Part shown: positions 16,535 through 25,639 of the stretch, piece by piece
How positions within the stretch are numbered: position 1 is the first letter of the stretch
How the letters are laid out: the number at the start of each line of letters is the position of its first letter
Assembly (NCBI GenBank): GCA_019454205.1
Contig: CP075369.1
Location: forward strand, 1,302,001-1,366,000
Source: Xanthobacteraceae bacterium
Lineage (GTDB): Bacteria > Pseudomonadota > Alphaproteobacteria > Rhizobiales > Xanthobacteraceae
Length of the DNA stretch: 64,000 bases
Direction: 5' to 3'
The notes under the pieces: model-generated
What the model saw: the letters and a program-made list of their open reading frames with translations, nothing else
Database searches by the model: none
What the model was told of the DNA's origin: nothing
Made by a program: the position numbers and the translations under genes

Positions 16535-17947
16535 TCAATAGGATTTAAGAATTTCGACGATGTTCTTGAAGCTGTCGTCGAAGGTCTGACGGGTCGTGGC
16601 GGATTTGTTGCGATGGCCTAACCGCACGATCACGATTCCATCCGCCGGAAGGATCATCACGATCTGGTCGCCTGCGCCGGAAATGACGAGTGCTTCCTTT
16701 GGAAATTTGTAGAAGCCATGCCGGTTGAGCCAGACCATGCCGCCATAAGCCTCGCCGGGATAGCCGGGCGAGGGCGTGCCGACGAAGTCCACGAAACCTT
16801 CGGCGAGGTATTGCTGGCCGTTCAGGCGCCCCTTGTTGGCGTAGAGAAGGCCGAGGTTGCCCCAGGAACGCGCCGTACCGAAGACGTAGCCGGTGATGAT
16901 GGGAAAACCCTTTGGGTCGGTCGATACCGCGACGTTCATGCCGACTGGCGCAAACACTTTCTCACGGATCAGTTCGCGTAAACCGTCATTCGAAAGGTTT
17001 AGCTTCTGGCGGATGAATTCGAGAAGCAGAAGCGGGTCGGCGTTGTTGTAGCTTCCGGCCGTGCTCGGCTTATGTTGCAACGGACGATCGACAACGAAAC
17101 GCACTGCATCTTCCAGATCGGTGTAGACGAGTCCGTGATCGGCCTGCACGAACAACGGGAAAGTTTTGTAGCCGGTTGTAAATCGCAGGCCGCCCGCCAT
17201 GCCCATCGCATCGCGAACCCGAATGCCACGGCGCGGATTGCCTGCAGGCCATTGCTGGATTGCAATAGGCTCGTCGAGTGAAAGCTTTCCTTCCGCGATG
17301 AGGCGGCCGACCAGCGTGCCAACCAGCGTTTTCCCGAACGACCAGTTCTCCGCAAGATAATCGGGGCCGCCCCCAGCCGCATAAGCCTCGCGTAGCAGGA
17401 TATTGTTCTTGTAGATGAGAAGCGCATGAGTTGCGTGCGTGGGATCGGCAAAGTTTCGCGCTACCTCCGCGTCGAGCTTATTCGCCGCTTCATCAGGAAG
17501 CTCTGCGCGCGTGATGACCGTGAAGCTGTCGAAGCGCTTAGGCTGAAGCACCGGCAATTTTACCGGAGGAAAGGCCTTCTGCGAAAGTATGCAGCCGCGT
17601 TCACCTTGATAACTTGCAACAATCGGCGCGATCAGCGAACCGCCGACTGTAACCGTACCATTCTGCCTGTCTATGTTTACGCTGAAGGCGTCATAGATGC
17701 GCTTCCGGAAGCCTTCCTTGATGATCGACTGCCGGTCGACTTCTTCCGCGCTACGTCCGCTGATGAAGATACCGGCGCACAGCATCGCAGCGTTGTTGGC
17801 CGCAAAGATGTGCTGGAGCCGTGACCAACTGATCGCGAATAGCGTTCCGTAGGTAAGCGCCGCCGTCAGCAATAGAACCAGAGTTACCCGCAGCAGCCTG
17901 CGCCAGCCGCCGCGAGTGCCCCAGATCAGGCGTGTGAGAAAATTCAC
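16535..17947 (-). CDS. Membrane-anchored serine hydrolase (class C beta-lactamase/transpeptidase fold)
   Basis: A 470-residue protein with an N-terminal membrane anchor (about residues 20-43) and a periplasmic beta-lactamase-family domain. The SxxK motif is in the segment WSFGKTLVG (S-F-G-K), the YxN motif is YNN in GSYNNADP, and the third motif is probably represented by HRN near the end. It may be an esterase, peptidase or amidohydrolase; the specific substrate is unknown. It starts with GTG six bases after the stop of the TonB receptor gene, so both are one transcription unit. The receptor may import what the hydrolase releases or modifies (inference). Confidence 0.85.
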   Translation of the reverse strand: MNFLTRLIWGTRGGWRRLLRVTLVLLLTAALTYGTLFAISWSRLQHIFAANNAAMLCAGIFISGRSAEEVDRQSIIKEGFRKRIYDAFSVNIDRQNGTVTVGGSLIAPIVASYQGERGCILSQKAFPPVKLPVLQPKRFDSFTVITRAELPDEAANKLDAEVARNFADPTHATHALLIYKNNILLREAYAAGGGPDYLAENWSFGKTLVGTLVGRLIAEGKLSLDEPIAIQQWPAGNPRRGIRVRDAMGMAGGLRFTTGYKTFPLFVQADHGLVYTDLEDAVRFVVDRPLQHKPSTAGSYNNADPLLLLEFIRQKLNLSNDGLRELIREKVFAPVGMNVAVSTDPKGFPIITGYVFGTARSWGNLGLLYANKGRLNGQQYLAEGFVDFVGTPSPGYPGEAYGGMVWLNRHGFYKFPKEALVISGAGDQIVMILPADGIVIVRLGHRNKSATTRQTFDDSFKNIVEILKSY

Positions 17948-17953
17948 GGCCTC

Positions 17954-20080
17954 TCAGTACCTCAGCGCCCAGGAGACGCCGAATTGGCGCGAGTCACCGA
18001 CGCCTGCGTTCGTCCCTCCGGTCGAGAGGTAGGTCAAATACCGCTCGTTAAGCAGGTTCTTCGCGAACAGCGTGAATGTGCTCTTGTTGGCGAACTCCCA
18101 GCCCAGCCGTGCGTCAAGAATGGTTGCGCTGCCGACATAACGAAGCGGTGAATTGGCGACGTCGGTGTTGCTGTAATAGCCGTCGATAAAGCGGACGTTC
18201 GCGCCGGTGAAGAAGCCGTTCGGGTCTTTATAAAGACCGCCAAGGTTGAGTGTGAAGCTGGGCGCTTCCGGGAATTGATTGCCGGTATAGACGCCACCAA
18301 TTGCCGGGACCGTGAAGTCGTCGAAGCGCGTAAACAGCAGGCCGAGCGAGGAATAGACCGTAATCCGGTCAGTTGCCTTGAACCGCGTTTCGAACTCGGC
18401 ACCATAGGCGTGAGACCTGTTCGCATTTGTTATGACCGCAAGGCCAGGAAGTGGGCCGGGTTCGTATGCAAACTGCTGGTTCTTGTAATCGTAGTAGAAA
18501 AAGTTCGCATTGAATGCGAGGCGGTCGTTCAGCCATTGCGAGCGATAGCTGATTTCGTAAGCGTGTAGTCTTTCAGGCAGAACGTTGTAGCGCGCCCCGG
18601 GCGTAAAGATGAACACGTCGCTGAAGCCCGCACGATAGCCTGGCGAATACGTAAAGCCGATCGTCTGTTTCGGCGTAAGGTCATAGGTAAGGCCAGCCTT
18701 AGGAAGGAATGCGTTAAAGGTGTCGTCGGTGGTCGTGTTGATGGGAACGTAGGTGAAGCCGATCGGGTCGAGCTGTGCGCCCGTTGCGGTGCTCACGACT
18801 TCGTCGCGGAGCGCGCGTCCGCCTGCGATCACAACCCACCGGTCGATCCGGTAACGGAGATCGGCATAAGCGGCGAGGCTCTTCGTTTCGTAGTCGCTGA
18901 CAAGGTTCTGGTAGGGGATAAGACCGAGCGGCGGCCCGCCGAGCAGCGCCGGATCAATTTCGATGCGCGAGTCCAGCTTGGTCGTGAACTTCCCGTAGAA
19001 CAGGCCGAGCACGCCGGAGAGACCGTTTCCGTTGTTGTCGATTTCCAGGCGGAAGTCCTGGGTAAAATCGCCGCCTTTGCGAAGATCGTCGCGCAGATAA
19101 AAGGCGTTGCCCGGCGCGGAGTTTATCGTCGTGTCGGTCGCTGCGAAGGACGTGATGCTGCGCAGCTTGTAGTTCAGGCCGAAAGAGTACGACAGATCTG
19201 AGATGTAGTTGTTGGTCTTGATGGAGCGATAATCGAGTAGCGTGGAGGGAGTGTCGTAAATACGCGCGAAATAGTCGGGACCTGAAACCGTATTCACGCT
19301 CGGCTTGTCGTTGGTATGCGCCACCGTGAATAGGGCGCGGAAGCCCGGCAGCGAGGATGGTGTCCACAACAGCTTGCCACGAATGTTGCCGAAGCGATCC
19401 TGGCCGAGCACGTTGTTGGCGGGGTCGACATAGTCGATGTCGTTATTCGAGCGATAGAGCTGCCCCGCAACACGAAACGCCAGCTCGTTCGGAAGGATCG
19501 GGCCGGACCACATGAAGCCGGTCGTGAACAGGCTATGCGAGCCGGCAGTCAGTTCCATCATGGCTTCATAATTGAAGGTCGGGTCTTTCGTCTTGATGAA
19601 AACGGCGCCAGCGGTTGCATTGCGTCCTTGCAGCGTTGACTGCGGACCACGAAGCACCTCGACCTGTTCGACGTCCCATACGGAACGCAGACCACGACGA
19701 ACGGCTTCCGCGTTTTGCAAAGCGCCGTCTACGACGACGGCGATGACGGGAGCCGCGCCCGCGTTCTGGTTGCCCGATAGCCCTTCCGAATTGACTCCGC
19801 GAATTGTGATGCCGCCATTGTTGCTGCTCGCGCGGGTTGAAAGCGTATTCGCTGCGGCATTCAGCGCGTCGTGAAAATCGAATATCTGTTCTTGCTGGAT
19901 GCGTTCGCTGGTGATCACGCCGACGCTGGTCGTGACGTCGATACTCGGACGATCGACTTTTTCACCGAAAATCGTGATTTCAGGCAGCGCAATCTGCGCA
20001 TGCGCGGGAATCGCCAGTACCGAAAATATAGCCGTACATCCCGCAAGCATCAGCTTGCGGTAGCCGATGAGCCCCATCAT
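17954..20080 (-). CDS. TonB-dependent outer-membrane receptor
   Basis: An outer-membrane importer of roughly 708 residues with signal peptide (LAGCTAIFSVLAIPAHAQ). The plug domain contains IRGVNSEGLSGNQNAG and the VEQVEVLRGPQSTLQGRNATAGAVFIKTK block, followed by a 22-strand barrel ending FGVSWALRY with the terminal aromatic residue. The ligand is unknown; the plug resembles the siderophore/catecholate group. The frame is open to 20167. I choose the ATG near the signal peptide (20080), with GGGGGC just upstream. It shares a transcription unit with the serine hydrolase downstream; its energy would come from a TonB such as the one at 56477-57532. Confidence 0.88.
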   Translation of the reverse strand: MMGLIGYRKLMLAGCTAIFSVLAIPAHAQIALPEITIFGEKVDRPSIDVTTSVGVITSERIQQEQIFDFHDALNAAANTLSTRASSNNGGITIRGVNSEGLSGNQNAGAAPVIAVVVDGALQNAEAVRRGLRSVWDVEQVEVLRGPQSTLQGRNATAGAVFIKTKDPTFNYEAMMELTAGSHSLFTTGFMWSGPILPNELAFRVAGQLYRSNNDIDYVDPANNVLGQDRFGNIRGKLLWTPSSLPGFRALFTVAHTNDKPSVNTVSGPDYFARIYDTPSTLLDYRSIKTNNYISDLSYSFGLNYKLRSITSFAATDTTINSAPGNAFYLRDDLRKGGDFTQDFRLEIDNNGNGLSGVLGLFYGKFTTKLDSRIEIDPALLGGPPLGLIPYQNLVSDYETKSLAAYADLRYRIDRWVVIAGGRALRDEVVSTATGAQLDPIGFTYVPINTTTDDTFNAFLPKAGLTYDLTPKQTIGFTYSPGYRAGFSDVFIFTPGARYNVLPERLHAYEISYRSQWLNDRLAFNANFFYYDYKNQQFAYEPGPLPGLAVITNANRSHAYGAEFETRFKATDRITVYSSLGLLFTRFDDFTVPAIGGVYTGNQFPEAPSFTLNLGGLYKDPNGFFTGANVRFIDGYYSNTDVANSPLRYVGSATILDARLGWEFANKSTFTLFAKNLLNERYLTYLSTGGTNAGVGDSRQFGVSWALRY

Positions 20081-20235
20081 CGCCCCCGTTTGGTATTTGT
20101 TATTGCTGGCGACGACGGGCGTGGCTGGCTGTAACGGCATTTTTATACCGCCGTGCAGCCGTAGCAATGACGAAGTTCGGAAGTGCGACTTATCGCGCTT
20201 GCTTTTTTAGACTGTTTTAAAAGTAGGGGCCTCGC

Positions 20236-21231
20236 TTACGACACGCGCACCATGCGCTTGCCGAGATTGTCGCCCGCGAGCAAACCGATCAGCGCTTTGG
20301 GTGTGTTCTCGATGCCTTCGAGGATGTCCTCGTAGACCTTGAGCTTTCCGCTCGCGACCCAGCCTTGCAATTCCCCGATCGCTTTCATCGCCTGCGAATA
20401 ATAATCCATCACGATGAAGCCTTCGATGCGCAGCCGCTTGACGACGATCAGGCCGGGGATGCCCCGCGGGCCGCTCGCCGGAGCGGCGCCATCATAGGCC
20501 GACACCGCGCCACAGCAGGCGATGCGTCCGTGCAACTTCATCTGCGAAAGGCAGGCTTCGAAAATCTCGCCGCCGACGTTATCGAAATAGACGTCGATGC
20601 CGTCCGGCGCGGCGGTTTTCAGCGCCTTGAACACAGGACCGGATTTGTAATCGACGCATTCGTCGAAACCGAGATGCGACTTCACCCAGTCGCACTTCTC
20701 CTTGCCGCCCGCGATGCCGATGACCTTGCAGCCCTTGATCTTCGCGATCTGCCCGACCAGCGATCCGACCGAACCGGCGGCTGCAGAGACGACGACGGTT
20801 TCGCCTTCTTTCGGCTTGCCGATGTCGAGTAGCCCGAAATAAGCGGTAAGGCCGGCGACGCCATAGACGCTCAGGAGATGCGACATCGGATGGATGTTCG
20901 GGACCTTGAGCAGTTTCTTCGCGGGCAGGGCGGCATATTCCTGCCAGCCCGTATCCGCGAACACGAGATCGCCGTGCGAAAAGCCGGGCGCATTGCTCTC
21001 GACCACTTCCGCGATTGCGCCGCCAGCCATGACCGTGCCGGCGCCGACTGCTTCGCGATAGGTCGCGCCCTGCATCCATGCGCGGTTCGCGGCATCGAGC
21101 GAGATCAGGCGAATTTTCAGCAGCACTTCGCCGTCCTTCGGCGTCGGCACTGTGCCGTTCTGCAGCTTGAAATGTTCGCTGCCGAGTTTGCCTTTCGGCG
21201 TCTCGGCGAGAAGGATTTGGCGATTGGTCAT
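20236..21231 (-). CDS. Zinc-less NADP-dependent oxidoreductase (quinone-oxidoreductase/leukotriene-B4-dehydrogenase type)
   Basis: A 331-residue medium-chain dehydrogenase of the CurA/PTGR group, which reduces alpha,beta-unsaturated carbonyls with NADPH. The cofactor-binding fold starts at the AAAGSVGSLVGQIAK motif (about residues 149-163), preceded by SVYGVAGLTAYFGL. Zinc-binding cysteines are absent as expected. It begins four bases after the DUF815 ATPase gene on minus, so the two are cotranscribed; a functional link is not evident. Confidence 0.93.
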   Translation of the reverse strand: MTNRQILLAETPKGKLGSEHFKLQNGTVPTPKDGEVLLKIRLISLDAANRAWMQGATYREAVGAGTVMAGGAIAEVVESNAPGFSHGDLVFADTGWQEYAALPAKKLLKVPNIHPMSHLLSVYGVAGLTAYFGLLDIGKPKEGETVVVSAAAGSVGSLVGQIAKIKGCKVIGIAGGKEKCDWVKSHLGFDECVDYKSGPVFKALKTAAPDGIDVYFDNVGGEIFEACLSQMKLHGRIACCGAVSAYDGAAPASGPRGIPGLIVVKRLRIEGFIVMDYYSQAMKAIGELQGWVASGKLKVYEDILEGIENTPKALIGLLAGDNLGKRMVRVS

Positions 21232-21235
21232 TGCG

Positions 21236-22114
21236 TCACCCGATTTTCACGCCGAGACGGCCGGCAAGATCCTGCACAAACTGCCACGCCACGCGCCCCG
21301 AACGCGAACCGCGCGTAGTCGACCATTCCAGCGCCTCGCTGCGCAAGGTTTCCGGCTCGATTGGGATTTTGAAATGCGAGACGTAGCCGTTCACCATCGC
21401 GAGGAATTCGTCCTGCGAGCAGCGATGGAAGCCAAGCCACAGGCCGAAACGGTCGGAGAGCGAAACCTTTTCTTCCACCGCTTCGCCGGGATTGATTGCT
21501 GTCGAGCGCTCGTTCTCCACCATCTCGCGCGCGAGCAGGTGGCGGCGGTTCGAGGTGGCATAAAGAATGACGTTGTCGGGTCGTCCCTCGATGCCGCCTT
21601 CGAGCACGGCCTTCAGCGATTTGTACGAGGTGTCGTCGGCGTCGAAGGAGAGGTCGTCGCAGAACACGATGAAGCGCTCTTTCGCGCCGCGAAGCAGGTT
21701 CATCAGGTAGGGCAGTGACTCGATATCCTCGCGGTGAATCTCGATCAGCTTGAGGTTCTTGGTTTCCGCGTTCACGCCTGCATGGACTGCCTTCACCAGC
21801 GAGGACTTGCCCATGCCGCGCGCGCCCCAGAGCAGGGCGTTGTTGGCGGGCAGGCCCTTGGCGAAACGCTCGGTATTCTCGACCAGCGTGTCGCGCATCC
21901 GGTCGATTCCCTTGAGCAGGTTCATCTGCACCCGGTTGATCTTCGCCACCGGATCCAGCCGCTTCGCCGCGGCGTTCCAGACGAAGGCCTCGGCGGCGTC
22001 GAAATCGGGTTTATACGGGGCCGGCGGCGCCCAGCGTTCCACGGCCTCCGCAATTCTGCTGAGGGCGTCTGCCAGCATGCCGAGGACGGTGTCAGAGGAG
22101 GCGGGGCGGTTCAT
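21236..22114 (-). CDS. DUF815 AAA-type ATPase
   Basis: A 292-residue ATP-binding protein of the DUF815 family. Walker A is GARGMGKSSLVKA (about residue 84 onward), and a Walker B-type segment reads FIVFCDDLSFDA. An arginine-rich C-terminal region includes the SRSGRVAWQF sequence. The function of the family is not established. The frame is open upstream to 22447, but ATG 22114 has AAGGAAAC at correct distance and gives the usual N-terminus. It is transcribed divergently from yajC. Confidence 0.9.
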   Translation of the reverse strand: MNRPASSDTVLGMLADALSRIAEAVERWAPPAPYKPDFDAAEAFVWNAAAKRLDPVAKINRVQMNLLKGIDRMRDTLVENTERFAKGLPANNALLWGARGMGKSSLVKAVHAGVNAETKNLKLIEIHREDIESLPYLMNLLRGAKERFIVFCDDLSFDADDTSYKSLKAVLEGGIEGRPDNVILYATSNRRHLLAREMVENERSTAINPGEAVEEKVSLSDRFGLWLGFHRCSQDEFLAMVNGYVSHFKIPIEPETLRSEALEWSTTRGSRSGRVAWQFVQDLAGRLGVKIG

Positions 22115-22306
22115 GGGCTGTTTCCTTTCCGGGCGGCATAGCGGGCGGCTTTGCCGCGGGCAAGAACCGGAAATACCTCGCTCTGGGAGGCCGGAAATGC
22201 CGGGAAAGGGGCTGATTCCGTTGCAATCCGGGCTTTCGCAAGTATAGTCCCGCCCGATTTGGCGGCCTCCTCCTGACGGTCCGCTCCCTTTCACCGCCGA
22301 GGAACC

Positions 22307-22639
22307 ATGTTCATTACCCCCGCTTACGCCCAGGCCGCTGCCCCTTCCGGCAGCGATGCGATCCTCCAGTTCCTGCCGTTCATTGGCATTCTCATCATCT
22401 TTTATTTCCTGCTGATCCGCCCGCAGCAGAAGCGCGCCAAGCAGCATCAGGAAATGGTCAACAACGTCCGCCGCGGCGACACCATCGTCACCAATGGCGG
22501 TATCATCGGCAAAGTGACCAAGGTGGTCGACAACTTCGAAGTCGAAATCCAGATCGCCGAGGGCACCAAGATTCGCCAGATCAAGCAGATGATCGCGGAA
22601 GTGCGCGCCAAGGGCGAGCCTGCGGCCAACGACGCTTGA
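22307..22639 (+). CDS. yajC: Preprotein translocase subunit YajC
   Basis: Small inner-membrane partner of SecDF. The 110-residue product has one membrane helix (LPFIGILIIFYFLLIRPQQK) followed by the conserved cytosolic segment with MVNNVRRGDTIVTNGGIIGKV. It starts the conserved yajC-secD-secF cluster, and secD begins 50 bases downstream. Confidence 0.97.
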   Translation: MFITPAYAQAAAPSGSDAILQFLPFIGILIIFYFLLIRPQQKRAKQHQEMVNNVRRGDTIVTNGGIIGKVTKVVDNFEVEIQIAEGTKIRQIKQMIAEVRAKGEPAANDA

Positions 22640-22689
22640 GATAATTTGCGGCAGCTTAGCCGCAGACGAAATAAGTTCGGGAAACGCCG

Positions 22690-24282
22690 ATGCATTTTTC
22701 TAGAACGCGCGCCTTCGCGATCATCGTGCTGTCGCTCGCGATTTGCGCGCTCACGATCCCGAACCTGCTTTCGCCCGCGGCTTACAACGCGCTGCCGAAA
22801 ATCCTCCAGCACAAGATGGTGCTGGGCCTCGACCTGCAGGGCGGCTCGCATCTGCTGATGCAGGTCGACTCCGACAGCGTGCGCAAGGAAAAGGTCGAGA
22901 ACCTCTACAACGAAACCCGCCGCGTGCTGCGCGAAGCCAAGATCGGCTACAGCAACCTCGCGTTCCAGAACATGGTCGTCTCGGTTCGCATCCGCGAGCC
23001 GAAGGACGTTCCGGAAGCGCTGAAGAAACTGCGCGAACTCGCGTCGCCGCTGACTGGCGTGTTTGCCGGCAGCAACGTGCAGGATATCGAAGTCGCCGAA
23101 AACGGCGGCCTGATCCGCCTGACCGTGACGGATGCGGGCATCAAGCAATACATCGGCACTGCCGTCGAGCGCTCCATCGAGATCGTTCGCAAGCGCGTCG
23201 ACGAAGTCGGTACCGTCGAGCCGTCGATCCAGCGTCAGGGCCTCGACCGTATTCTCGTGCAGGTGCCGGGCCTCGATAACCCGAAGCGCCTGATCGATCT
23301 GATCGGCCGTACCGCGAAGCTGCAATTCCGGATGGTGGACGTCACTACTTCGCCGGAACAGGCGCAGCAAAACCCGCCGCCGGATGCCGAAGTGCTGCTC
23401 TCCACCGATAACCCGCCGCAGGCTTACGTCATCGAACGCCGTGTCATCGTGACCGGCGATGATCTGGTCGATGCGCAGCCGGGCCGCGATCCGCAGACCA
23501 GCGAGTGGGTCGTCAACTTCCGATTCAACTCGAACGGCGCACGCCGCTTCGGTAACGCGACGCGCGACAACGTCGGCCGTCCGTTCGCCATCGTGCTCGA
23601 TAACAAGGTTGTTTCGGCTCCCGTGATCCGCCAGCACATTCCCGGCGGGCAGGGCCAGATTTCCGGCAGCTTCAACGCGCAGTCGGCGAGCGACCTTGCC
23701 ATCCTGTTGCGCTCCGGCGCGCTGCCGGCGCCGCTGACCGTGATCGAGGAACGCACCGTGGGTCCGGGTCTCGGTCAGGACTCGATCAGCGCGGGCATTA
23801 CCGCGTCATGGATCGGCTCGATCGCGGTCATCGTGTTCATGCTCGCGACTTATGGCCTGTTCGGTATCTTTGCGAACATCGCGGTTGCCATCAACGTCGG
23901 CATGATCATCGGTATCCTTTCGCTGCTTGGCGCGACGCTGACATTGCCCGGCATCGCGGGCATCGTGCTGACCGTCGGCATCGCGGTCGACTCCAACGTT
24001 CTGATCTACGAGCGCATCCGCGAAGAAGTGCGCGCGGGAAGAACCGCGCTGGCCGCACTGAACGCTGGGTTTGATCGCGCGCTCGCGACCATTCTCGACT
24101 CGAACATCACTACCTTCATCGCCGCGGTGGTGCTGTTCATGATCGGCACCGGCCCGGTGCGCGGCTTCGCCGTCACCTTCGGTCTTGGCATCCTGACCAC
24201 GCTGTTCACCGCTTTCACCTTTACCCGTCTGCTCGTCGCCCTGTGGTATCACTGGTGGCGGCCGAAGACGCTGCCGATCTAG
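22690..24282 (+). CDS. secD: Protein-export membrane protein SecD
   Basis: Proton-driven accessory component of Sec export. The 530-residue product has an N-terminal helix, the VLGLDLQGGSHLLMQVD motif, a large periplasmic domain (about residues 50-355) and five C-terminal helices with GITASWIGSIAVIVFMLATYG and the GIAVDSNVLIYERIREE motif. It is followed by secF, whose ribosome-binding sequence overlaps its stop codon. Confidence 0.97.
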   Translation: MHFSRTRAFAIIVLSLAICALTIPNLLSPAAYNALPKILQHKMVLGLDLQGGSHLLMQVDSDSVRKEKVENLYNETRRVLREAKIGYSNLAFQNMVVSVRIREPKDVPEALKKLRELASPLTGVFAGSNVQDIEVAENGGLIRLTVTDAGIKQYIGTAVERSIEIVRKRVDEVGTVEPSIQRQGLDRILVQVPGLDNPKRLIDLIGRTAKLQFRMVDVTTSPEQAQQNPPPDAEVLLSTDNPPQAYVIERRVIVTGDDLVDAQPGRDPQTSEWVVNFRFNSNGARRFGNATRDNVGRPFAIVLDNKVVSAPVIRQHIPGGQGQISGSFNAQSASDLAILLRSGALPAPLTVIEERTVGPGLGQDSISAGITASWIGSIAVIVFMLATYGLFGIFANIAVAINVGMIIGILSLLGATLTLPGIAGIVLTVGIAVDSNVLIYERIREEVRAGRTALAALNAGFDRALATILDSNITTFIAAVVLFMIGTGPVRGFAVTFGLGILTTLFTAFTFTRLLVALWYHWWRPKTLPI

Positions 24283-24296
24283 GCGGAGAAAAACTC

Positions 24297-25256
24297 GTGC
24301 GCATTCCGCTGCTTCGTCTCGTTCCGGACGACACCAAGTTCAACTTCTTTCAGTTCCGCCGCTTCAGCTTTCCGATTTCGGCGCTGCTGTCGATCTTGGC
24401 TGTGCTGGCCTATTTCCACTACGGCCTCAATCTGGGCATCGACTTCAAGGGCGGCACGCTGATCGAGGTGCAGGCGAAGTCCGGCAAGGTCGATATCGCG
24501 CCGATGCGCGCTACGCTGGAAAAGCTCGGCATCGGCGAAGTGCAGATCCAGCAGTTCGGCGATAACGAAGCGCTGATCCGTGTTGCCCAGCAACCCGGCG
24601 GCGACGAAGCCCAGCAGGCCGTAGTGCAAAAGGTGCGCGCCGCGCTCGGCGATACTGTCGAATATCGCCGCGTCGAGGTGGTCGGTCCCCGCGTATCCGG
24701 CGAGTTGCTCGGCTACGGTATCGTCGGCCTCGGCGTCGCGATCATTGGCATCCTGATTTATCTCTGGTTCCGGTTCGAATGGCAGTTCGCGCTCGGCGCG
24801 ATGATCGCAAACGTGCACGACATTGCACTCACCATCGGCTTCATGGCGGTGACGCAGATCGACTTCGACCTGACCTCGATGGCCGCGCTGCTGACCATTC
24901 TCGGCTACTCGCTGAACGATACCGTCGTGATCTACGACCGCATCCGCGAATTGCTGCGCAAGTATAAGCGCATGCCGATCGCGCAACTCATCAACGAAGG
25001 TGTCAACCAGACGCTTTCGCGCTCCGTCATCACCCACGTCACCGTGACGCTCGCGCTGATCGCGCTGCTGATCTGGGGCGGGCGCGCGATCCACGGCTTC
25101 GCTGCCGTGATGACCTTTGGCGTCGTGCTGGTCGGCACCTATACGTCGATCTTCATTGCTGCGCCGATGCTGATGTACCTCGGCGTTGGGCATGGCCGGG
25201 AAGCGGGCGACAAGGTTGCGTCTCCCTCTGTTGCGGGCGCGCCCGCGCGCCCGTGA
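24297..25256 (+). CDS. secF: Protein-export membrane protein SecF
   Basis: Partner of SecD. The product, 319 residues from GTG 24297, starts RIPLLRLVPDDTKFNFFQFR and has six helices with GIDFKGGTLIEVQ and GYSLNDTVVIYDRIREL. The frame is open upstream to 24243 inside secD. I place the start at GTG 24297 because GGCGGAG, which overlaps the secD stop, is eight bases before it and because the family N-terminus begins there. The stop overlaps the next start by four bases (GTGA). Confidence 0.95.
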   Translation: MRIPLLRLVPDDTKFNFFQFRRFSFPISALLSILAVLAYFHYGLNLGIDFKGGTLIEVQAKSGKVDIAPMRATLEKLGIGEVQIQQFGDNEALIRVAQQPGGDEAQQAVVQKVRAALGDTVEYRRVEVVGPRVSGELLGYGIVGLGVAIIGILIYLWFRFEWQFALGAMIANVHDIALTIGFMAVTQIDFDLTSMAALLTILGYSLNDTVVIYDRIRELLRKYKRMPIAQLINEGVNQTLSRSVITHVTVTLALIALLIWGGRAIHGFAAVMTFGVVLVGTYTSIFIAAPMLMYLGVGHGREAGDKVASPSVAGAPARP

Positions 25257-25636
25257 GCGTCAGCCGCGACCAACCGCACTATCCGGGCCGTGCGCCCATC
25301 GACGCCTACGGGCAGGGCGGCTTCCGCTTTGCCGGAATGTCGCATCGCGGTTCGCTGCTGATCGTGCCCAGTGGCATCTACGCCTGGCCGGTAACGGATG
25401 CGGCACAAATCGACGCCGCGAGCCTCGCCCGCCTATTCGCCGAGCAGGACGAGATCGACCTCCTGATGATCGGTTCCGGCCGCGACCCCGCGTTCCTTTC
25501 GCCGGCGCTGCGTTTGCGGCTGAACGAAGCGAAGATTTCCGTAGACATGCAGCCGACCGGCGGCGCGGCCTCGACGTATAACGTTCTGCTCGACGAAGGC
25601 CGCCGTGTTGCCGCCGCTTTGATCGCGGCTCATTAG
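25253..25636 (+). CDS. Mth938-domain protein (NDUFAF3 homologue)
   Basis: A 127-residue cytosolic protein of the Mth938/DUF498 family, with the PIDAYGQGGFRFAGMSHRGSL and IDLLMIGSGRDP segments. The human homologue NDUFAF3 is a complex I assembly factor. The bacterial function is not proven. It is translationally coupled to secF (GTGA overlap) and three bases before the phytoene-synthase-like gene. This order is conserved in alphaproteobacteria. Confidence 0.9.
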   Translation: MSVSRDQPHYPGRAPIDAYGQGGFRFAGMSHRGSLLIVPSGIYAWPVTDAAQIDAASLARLFAEQDEIDLLMIGSGRDPAFLSPALRLRLNEAKISVDMQPTGGAASTYNVLLDEGRRVAAALIAAH

Positions 25637-25639
25637 GCG

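Noticed and set aside
20201..20221. Possible Irr box upstream of the TonB receptor at 17954-20080 (TTTAGA/TTTAAA)
   Set aside because: The half-sites are four bases apart instead of five and the second is poor; T-rich sequence can produce this by chance.
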